Shown in pieces: positions 57,040 to 64,000 of a DNA stretch of 64,000 nt. Made by a program: the position numbers and the translations under genes. A model generated the notes under the pieces. That model was not told where the DNA came from. It made no database searches and was given only the letters and a program-made list of their open reading frames with translations. Each line of letters opens with the position of its first letter. The first letter of the stretch is position 1. Origin of the DNA: Plantago ovata (taxonomy: Eukaryota; Streptophyta; Magnoliopsida; Lamiales; Plantaginaceae); NCBI GenBank assembly GCA_028274465.1, contig CM051455.1:71406985-71470984 (forward strand), given 5' to 3'.

Positions 57040-58131
57040 CTGTCGGACATATCTTGTGTTCTAATGTATTGATGTATTGCGGGATAGAGCAGCTGGCCGC
57101 GTCTAATGTTCTAAAGTTCGTGTTTTAAAGTATTAGCAAATAGATCTGCTGAGTGCAATTAATTTTCTAAAGTATTGCGAAGAGGCCTGTCAAACACAAT
57201 TAGTGTAGTATTGCAGAATATCCCCGTCAACTGCAATTAGTGATCTAAAGTATTGCGGAATACCCATCAAATGGAGTTCTAGTATTATCGTATAGACCCG
57301 TCAAACACAATTAATGTTCTAAATTATTGTGAGTAAATTTAGTGTTTCTAATGTACCATGCAATGGACCTGTCAAACACAATTAGTGTTCTAAAGTATTT
57401 TGTCGTAAATCCGTCGGTCACTGTTAGTATTCTAAAGTATTGTGAAGTAGAAACGTCGAACATATTTAGCTAGTGTTTTAAGTATGCAGACCGATCCACC
57501 AACCACATTTAGTGTTCTAACGTTCGTGTCTAATCCATTATCGAATAGACGCATCAAACGCAATTAATGCTCTAAAGTAGACCCGTCGGATGCCGTTGGT
57601 GTTCTTAAGTATTGAGCAAGAGACCAATGAAACGCAAATAGTATTCCAAAGTATTGTGAAATTGATCCGTCGAACGTCGTTAGTGTTGTAAAGTATTGCA
57701 AAACAAACCTGTCGAACATAATTAACTAATATTCTAAATTATTGTGAAATACACACTTTAATACGTGAAAAACATTCGACCAATCAAAATGGACATAAAG
57801 TGAAGTTGAGAATGCCATGTGGTTGCAGGAAGAAGTCTGAAAACTGCCCACTTCGTAGAATATATAGATATTTGGGTTACGATTACATAATGATGAATAA
57901 TGTTTTAAATTTTTATATAGAAGAAAATGTTAGAAAAAATGTTGAAATTATCTAGTGGGAGGTTGGGATGTTAAAAAATCATCAGTTCCTAACCCCAAAA
58001 TTTCGTACGTCGAACTCGACAAACAAACAAAAAACGGCTCAATAATCTATTAGGAAATAACTACCGCACAGACTTTTTTTTATCTCTCTCTTCTTATGGA
58101 ACCCGTTCGATCCCAATCCTATTACCCTAAT
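57040..58131. repeat. Non-element DNA with a decayed minisatellite
   Basis: From 57,040 to about 57,760 a degenerate unit of 45-55 bp recurs many times: TCTAAAGTATTGCG..ATAGACC then CGTCAAACACAATTAGTGTT. Unit length and sequence vary widely. Bases 57,760-58,131 show no feature. This is the only stretch in the right half that I cannot assign to a transposable element. Confidence 0.6.
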
Positions 58132-59737
58132 TGTTAGGAAACTTGTAATTTTGATGAGCAATTAACCTTGCTAAATTAAGGAAAGTCCAGTAACTAGTAC
58201 TCTTAACGTCCATAGGAATTTAGAATTTTAAGGACATTGTAAAAGAGGAACGTTTGCTGAAGACTTAGATTAGGTGCTAGATAGGTTGGTTTTTATAGCT
58301 TATGATGTATCTTGTTTTCTGAAAAGAAAATAACCTATTGAAGCATTTGTTGACGATGTACTTTGTTTTTACAAACAAACTATTGAAGCATTTAGAAACC
58401 GCTCAGAATCTTGAAGAATATTGAAGATCTGAAGACTTGAAGAATTCGAAGATCTGAAGACAAGAAGATTTCTGAAGACTGGTATCTATAAAGGCACATG
58501 TTGCTCAGAAAGTGGAAACTTCAGCAACAACATTGCATAAGTGAAAATCTGAAAGACAGAGTAGGTTGTGCTTGCTGAAACTGAGACTGACCAGTTGCTG
58601 ATGGAACATATGTGACCTCTTCCTGAAAGTACTTGCATTTGCGCTCCAATGTTACTGTTTGAATTCTGTTCAAATAAGCATTAAATGCAAAGCTTGCACG
58701 CGAAGGACATGAAGACTAGAAGACAAACAAGGACGCTGCTGAAAGTATAAAAGCAAGATAGTGACATCTTAAGGATCAAAAGCCTTGGAATTTAAAATTC
58801 AAACGGCTCCTTATTTTCACTATAAATAGAGGTCATCCGGCATAGAGTTGAAGTGTGTCAACAACGTGATCAAACTCTCACTTGTGCTTAAACTCACATA
58901 CCTTCAAACTCTCTATACTGCCATTGATCCGTTCCAAGACTTAAAGCTTGAGAAAGCTACTTGTGAAAAAGTAGAATTTACACGACTAAGAAATTAGTTA
59001 AGTGTTCTTTCTTTCTTTCGAACAAGAACGAGTCTTGACACCAGAAACAATCTAACTTGTCTACTGCAAAGTATTCAAAGTTGTGTTTCTTAGACTACTT
59101 GTTGTAACTGAATAAGTTATAATTAAGTTATCTCACCCCAAAACTCTCTAACTGAAAATACACCCTTTCAGGCGTGATATTCAGGGGGAACTTAATAGAG
59201 CATAGTTCTGCTGATTAAAAGTACCAAGTTTGGTGGAGAACAAGGTTGCGTTCTCTAGATTAGGTTGGAAACGAAGCTAGTGTGCTTTGGTTTCTGTTTG
59301 AATCGCTCTAGATAGGAATTGTAAGGAACCTCAATCATATCTTAGTGGATTCAGTCCTAGAAATGACAAAGTGGATTAGTTGAGAGATTACGCCACTCTC
59401 AAATACCACAATAAAAGTATTTGTGTGATTTACTTATTGTACTTAGTTTTCAGCAAATCATATCTGTCTGTACACAGTCACTCACATCACTTGCTGAAAC
59501 CTTTATTTACTGAAAGAGCACTTATTGTATCAAAGACTTCCGCTCTCTGATTTTAAGTATCAGCAAATCGAGTTACTGCAAAGTATCTTGCGCTTGCTGA
59601 GAAAGTTAAGTATCAGCAAACTCATTACTGAAAAGTAATAAGCACTTGCTGAGAAAGTTTTAAACGACGAAAGTTTGAAAAGACTATTCACCCCCCCCCC
59701 CCCTCTAGTCTTTTCTTGTTGTTTAAAGGGACCAACA
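58132..59737 (+). repeat. 5' LTR of copia B
   Basis: 1,606 bp, TGTTAGGAAACTTG to GGGACCAACA. TATAAATA at 58,821-58,828. A 13-C run plus TCTAGTCT lies near the end. Same family as the copia A LTR but clearly diverged. Left flank CTAAT (58,127-58,131) would be the target duplication; its partner is outside the window. Confidence 0.88.
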
Positions 59738-59739
59738 AG

Positions 59740-59751
59740 TGGTATCAGAGC
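59740..59751 (+). promoter_or_regulatory. Primer-binding site of copia B (tRNA-iMet)
   Basis: TGGTATCAGAGC two bases after the 5' LTR. Confidence 0.9.
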
Positions 59752-59849
59752 TGGAGGTTCTTTAACCTTCAGCACTGAACCTAGATCCCCTTAGGTGCTT
59801 TCCGTAAATCACTCTCACTTGATCAGTTTGGTAGTGCTTTGCTGACAGG

Positions 59850-60295
59850 ATGTCTTTAGGAGATGCTCCCTTGCTGAAGCTGGAAAATTACGAAAAATGG
59901 CGAAACAACATGATGCTACATCTTGAGGCCATTAGTGTTGAGATGGGCACTGTCATTAATGATGGACCTATCAAGATCACTAAGGTTGAAAGGAGTTTCC
60001 CTTACAAGACCACTGAAGCTGGAAAGGAAACTATCTTAGGCAAACCATCGGATACGGTTGTGCCAAAACCAAGAGAGGAATGGACTTCTGACGAAGCTAA
60101 GAGATTCCGTCTTGATGGCCAAGCAAGAAATATCATCATTCGATCAACTCCGGATACCATACAGTGCAAACTGTGGGGTGCTAAGACTGCAAAGGAAGCT
60201 TGGAAAATGGTTCAAGATCTTTGTGCTGTATCTGAGAAAACCAAGGAAAACAAACTTGAAGTACTTAAATTAAAGTTTCAAAACTTTAAACTGTA
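59850..60295 (+). pseudogene. Copia B Gag, N-terminal 148 codons, cut by an insertion
   Basis: MSLGDAPLLKLENYEKWRNN, MMLHLEAISVEM, RLDGQARNIIIRSTPDTIQC and KTAKEAWKMVQDLCAVSEKT follow the copia Gag (UBN2-type) pattern. The frame is open and undamaged until KLKFQNFKL, where the inverted LTR starting TGTAAGAAAATATGG breaks it at 60,296. Upstream spacing (LTR, primer site, 100-nt leader) is intact, so this end of the element looks young. The rest of the element is beyond the window. Confidence 0.8.
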
Positions 60296-60375
60296 AGAAA
60301 ATATGGTCAGAGTTACCCCTAGGGTACGCAGCGGAATTTCAAAAATTTTCTTAACATACAGGTTAATTGATTATG

Positions 60376-62875
60376 TGTAACGGTACCGGTTTTGAAAACA
60401 AATTAATTTCTTGAAAATGAAAATCCAAAATAACTTTAATAGCAACGGTCGGCAATTAATGCCAAAATAATCTTTGACGTGCACAGCGCTAACAGAAACA
60501 AGTAAAAATCCAACGATAAACATAGAATTCAAATGAAACAACGATTGAAGACAGTAAAAAGTTCATCTTCTTATTTTGAAATAAAATCCCATGATACCCC
60601 AGACCCTTCTCTCAGTCGCTGGCATCCTATTCGCGAACATCCTCAGCAGTATCTGGAAGGAAGGAATTTTGAAAACAAGAGAGTGTGAGATAAAGGATCT
60701 CAGTGAGGTTCTAAGTTAAAAACAGAAAGTAAACAGTTTTGAAATCAAAATCCTTTTTAGAAAACAAACAAACAGAACAGATCACATATAACAGAATAAC
60801 AAAACAGATAAGTTTTAGATCGTTGGTGCAGCCCGCCTTATTGCTCCTACTCCCAGAATGCCCTTATAACTCCCTCCAGAGGGTGCACAACTCCGGACAG
60901 AAACAGAAACCCCCGTGTACTTTGGGGAAACAGAACCTACGACCCTAATAGACCTCAGCGACTTCTACCTCGCGTCTAAAAGGGATTAGACTAGGCAATA
61001 ACCAAGCAAACCCGATAGTCCTCTACTACCCAAGTCTACCTAGTTACGACCTAATCGACCGGTCACACAGAAATAGAACAGAAACAGAACAAGCGGATAC
61101 AGATAGTCAAACACCGAGAAGTGTTCCTGCAGAAAAGTCAGTCCAGAACAGAGTAACAATAAACAGAAAAGTAAATAGTCATACTTAGGACTTAAATACT
61201 TTTACGCGGAAGCATACAATAAAACAGTATAACTAATAGTAGGTACAAGTTGTCACATATCCTTCCAGTTTTTCGCAAATAAATAGGTTTAGGGGTGAAC
61301 ACTCACCTTAACTTGTGAGCAAAGAGATCTCCAACGAGTAATGAGCTTACGGGTTATCGAACAACGGAGAACCTAACAAGAAAGTACTAAACACACTTTA
61401 GAAGTCGAACGGACGGAAGGAAAAAGGTTGAAAAAGAAATGGTAAAGACGGGGTTCGAACTCGGGACCACTAAGTTAGTCAAGCAGGAACCTAACCAACT
61501 AGGCTAGCAAGACAAGTCATTACTAACTTACAAAAACAGAAACTAAGCTGAAACATTTTCAGAAATACTCTTTCGGTTTTCAGATTCTGGAAATTACGAA
61601 AATACCCTTCAGCGGTAAATTGCAAAAAGATCCTTTTCAAAATCAGAAAGTTCAAACCAAAACCAGAAGTTTCCAAACATACTTATCAGTCCTCATAGAA
61701 TAAAATGGTTTACGAAAAAGTCCTTTGTCAGTCAACTACGGTCAAAGGTAAATTGCAAAAAGGTCCTTTAGGTTTTCAGATTTCCCAAATCAATCCACAA
61801 GGTTCAAATCAGTATCATTAAAGTCCAATTCAGTCCTTTTCAAGGTCAACAGCAAACTACGGTCAACATACGAGGTCAACAACCAACACAAGTCCAACAA
61901 CAGTAACAACAACTAACAAATCCTAAGTCCCGGTTTGCAGTTCGAATCAAAATAACATGGCCAGAACAAACAAGGGTAAATCGGTCCAAGGGTAAAAATG
62001 TCCAAAACAGAATACTAATTTCGAATCGAAAGAACAGTAAAGGAATCGAGATTTACCTTCGAATCGAACGGAAAGGAATCAAGCGGACTGGAGACCGAAA
62101 CCGGAGCAAATTGACCGAGCAGGGTCGGCGGCGAACGGACGAGACAGGACAGAACGGAACGGCGAACAGGCGAGACAGACGGACAGACAGATCGACGAAC
62201 AGGCGGCGACTCAGAATCGACGGAACAATGCGGCGGGGCGAATCGGTGTGGAACGGAACTGAAAAACGAACGGCGACGGCGGTCAGATTAGGCGCGGCGG
62301 ACAGAGAGATCGGCGAACAGGCGGTGCGGCGAGATCGAACGATCGGTGGCGCGATCGAGCGGCCGGCGGCGCGCGAGCAACTGAACAGGACAGAGGTCGG
62401 ATCGATCGATCGATCAACACGGCACGACGCGGCGGCGCGGCGACGGTGGTGCGGAGTCAGGCGGACGGGAAGGACGTACGGCGCGACGAGATCGGAGTCT
62501 CACGGCAGCAGCAGCAAAGATCTTCTTTCCTTTTTTTTTTTTTTCTTTCCTCTCTTTCTTTCTTTTCTCTCTTAATCGGTTAGACTTGAACGGCTGAAGG
62601 AATAAGGATGGAATGAGAATCTGACAAGGGCTGGGTTAAGTTACAAATGGGCCAAAGTCAAAAGGACTTTGACTGGGCTAAAGAATGGGCCAAAAAGAGG
62701 TCAGAACGGTCCAGTGTTCCAGCTTGATCCAAACGAAACGAAACGAACTAGCTTACGCGAAATTAATTAAATAATGATCAAATAAATAATTTATTCTGAT
62801 AATTAATTAACTAAAATAAATAATTAAATAATAAAATAATAATTAAATAAATAATTAAAAAAACGAGGTGTTACA
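60376..62875 (-). mobile_element. Solo LTR of the gypsy G family, nested in the inverted copia LTR
   Basis: 2,500 bp, TGTAACGGTACC to GAGGTGTTACA on the plus strand, flanked by TTATG (60,371-60,375 and 62,876-62,880). The related copia LTR at about 49,545-49,570 shows the empty site (GCATAATCAATT in the other orientation). It aligns with the G LTRs along its length but is more diverged. The GC-rich open frame at 62,111-62,575 lies within it and is not considered a gene. Confidence 0.85.
61431..61524 (-). ncRNA. tRNA-like Pol III cassette in the solo G-family LTR
   Basis: On the minus strand the A box TAGCCTAGTTGG starts at 61,506 and the B box AGTTCGAACC at 61,461 (spacing 45). T5 runs follow at 61,435-61,431 and 61,425-61,421. 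The D-arm is GCCT/AGGT: compared with GCTC/GAGT in the other copy, two base pairs changed on both sides, keeping the pairing. Confidence 0.6.
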
Positions 62876-64000
62876 TTATGCATATGTCGTATATATAGAA
62901 ACACGTCAATTAGAAGACTAACCTTACTTCCAAAGCAGCTTCAAAGTCTTCGTAATATTCCGGTGTATCTTCTCCTTCGTCGAAGTCGAAGATATCTACA
63001 ATACTCTGTATATCTGCAACACAATAAGTTTCCAGCTCCTAGAACCTCAACCTTGGTATCCACGGATGAACAGCCTATCGGAAGAATGCTAGGATATTCT
63101 TTGTGTGTCCAAGAAGACGGGGCGGCGATTCCTCCGGTGAGGTGGCGCGCACGGGTGGCTAAGAGGAGGGGAGAGCTTTTTATTTTCTCTAAGAAAATTG
63201 GGTAGAATAACTGTGAAAGTCTATTTCTGAAACTGTGTGTAAAAAGCTCTCTAATAGTCTACTATATATAGTAGTCTATAGAAGCCTAAAGCATAAGCAA
63301 TTAGACTTCGTAAAGGAATAAGAATCTAATTCTTATCGCATAAGGAAACCAATATCAAGTCTAGATTCATTTCCAATCAAATCAAAACTCAATCAGGAAA
63401 ATCTAACTTATCCCTTGGACTTCTAATAGAGGAAGGAGTCGAACTCCTTCCCCTTAACCAGCCACGCGCGCGCGCGCGCCTTCCTACGGGAGGTGGGTCC
63501 CAATTTTGGGACCCACTTATATTTCTAAGGCAATTCAAACTCCAAGTAGATTTTGTCCAAGTGCATATGTTAATTCTAAATTAACATATCCTTTCTAATC
63601 AAACCTCCATTATATTTCTAAAATATAGTCTTTAATTGTATTTACATAAAATACAATTAATTAGCCGATTCAATTAATAATTCCAAATCATTAATTGAGC
63701 CACCAAATATTATAATTAATTCCAAATCAATTATAATCCATCAGTCACAATTAATTCCAAATTAATTGCGATTCCATCTTCAAGGATATTCTGATAAGCT
63801 GAATCACCACATAGTGTGACCCATAGGGCCTCATCGTATTAAGCAAGTCCTAGACTAGGCAACATGAAATTCCTAGACGGTTCCATTTGCAATATTAATA
63901 TGTGAGGACGTTTGAGAGGTTTCTCAAAGCTAACCCTTTCGTTGCGAAGCCTGTTGCGCTCAACGCGGCGATGGTAACGTCCCTTCATCTGACTTGCTCG

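Larger units (their letters stand above)
60296..64000 (-). mobile_element. Inverted copia LTR (C family) inserted in copia B gag, open at right edge
   Basis: The minus-strand end TTTTCTTACA is at 60,296. After the nested solo LTR (60,376-62,875) the copia LTR continues from 62,881 to the window end, aligning with 49,100-49,560 and, further right (63,780-63,960), with the truncated LTR at 25,320-25,500. A (CG)n microsatellite is near 63,464. Whether it is a solo LTR or the start of a full element cannot be told here. An open stretch at 62,963-63,205 is an accident of this LTR. Confidence 0.85.

Noticed and set aside
57040-57780. Possible repeat array of a defence system or centromeric satellite
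   Set aside because: Unit length and sequence are too irregular, and nothing nearby supports either idea.
62111-62575. GC-rich 154-codon open frame (Arg/Thr-rich)
   Set aside because: It lies inside the solo G-family LTR, is low-complexity and has no counterpart frame kept in the other LTRs.

Overview
This is plant nuclear DNA, from an angiosperm and most likely a eudicot. The evidence is plant-type LTR retrotransposon lineages (Ty3/gypsy Tat and Athila, several Ty1/copia lineages), a CACTA transposon with CACTACAAG termini, GT-AG introns, TATA-box promoters and GRF-type zinc-finger genes. I see no bacterial or organellar genes and no CRISPR array. Almost the whole window is a stack of nested transposable elements. 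The only host-like genes are two GRF zinc-finger loci in the first 1.4 kb, one of them broken.

Layout. 1-1,450: two GRF zinc-finger loci on the minus strand, then a 100-N assembly gap (1,516-1,615). About 1,440-25,550: a decayed copia element C, with gag and integrase remnants at 3.4-5.5 kb and RT/RNase H remnants at 19.3-24.5 kb followed by its 3' LTR. It is split by a structurally complete Tat gypsy element (5,516-19,280, minus strand, target duplication TAACC) and a CACTA element (19,518-22,983, target duplication AAT). 25,553-57,039: a second copia element A, 5'-truncated, whose pol (28.1-29.9 kb) and very long extra 3' ORF (39.2-55.3 kb) are interrupted by an Athila derivative (29,928-38,147, AGGAG), an Athila-like 3' fragment (about 41,045-43,043) and a gag-only gypsy element G (45,782-54,644, AGAAA). 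57,040-58,131: non-element DNA with a decayed minisatellite. 58,132-64,000: the 5' LTR, primer site and gag start of a third copia element B, cut at 60,296 by an inverted LTR of the copia-C-like family, which itself holds a solo LTR of the G family (60,376-62,875, TTATG).

Smaller nests: gypsy G carries a solo copia LTR (48,248-49,640, TCCGA) in its leader and a 397-bp TRIM-like insert (52,128-52,524, GACGC) in its 3' LTR. The sister 5' LTR preserves the empty site of the latter. The G and copia-LTR families have therefore each inserted into the other.

The most interesting signals are: (1) a tRNA-like Pol III cassette (A box, B box, T-run) inside all three G-family LTRs; (2) an antisense gene inside the Tat element with its own TATA box, 5'UTR intron, spliced exons and poly(A) signal; (3) two adjacent long hairpins inside the CACTA element; (4) an intron-containing, Ala-Glu-rich extra ORF in copia A, plus a recurring TGCTGAA motif across its coding and non-coding DNA; (5) hairpin-forming arrays in the Tat and Athila elements. 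None of the retroelement polyproteins reads through intact. All are broken by stops, frameshifts or insertions. Domain names are from my recognition of the translated sequence, not from searches.
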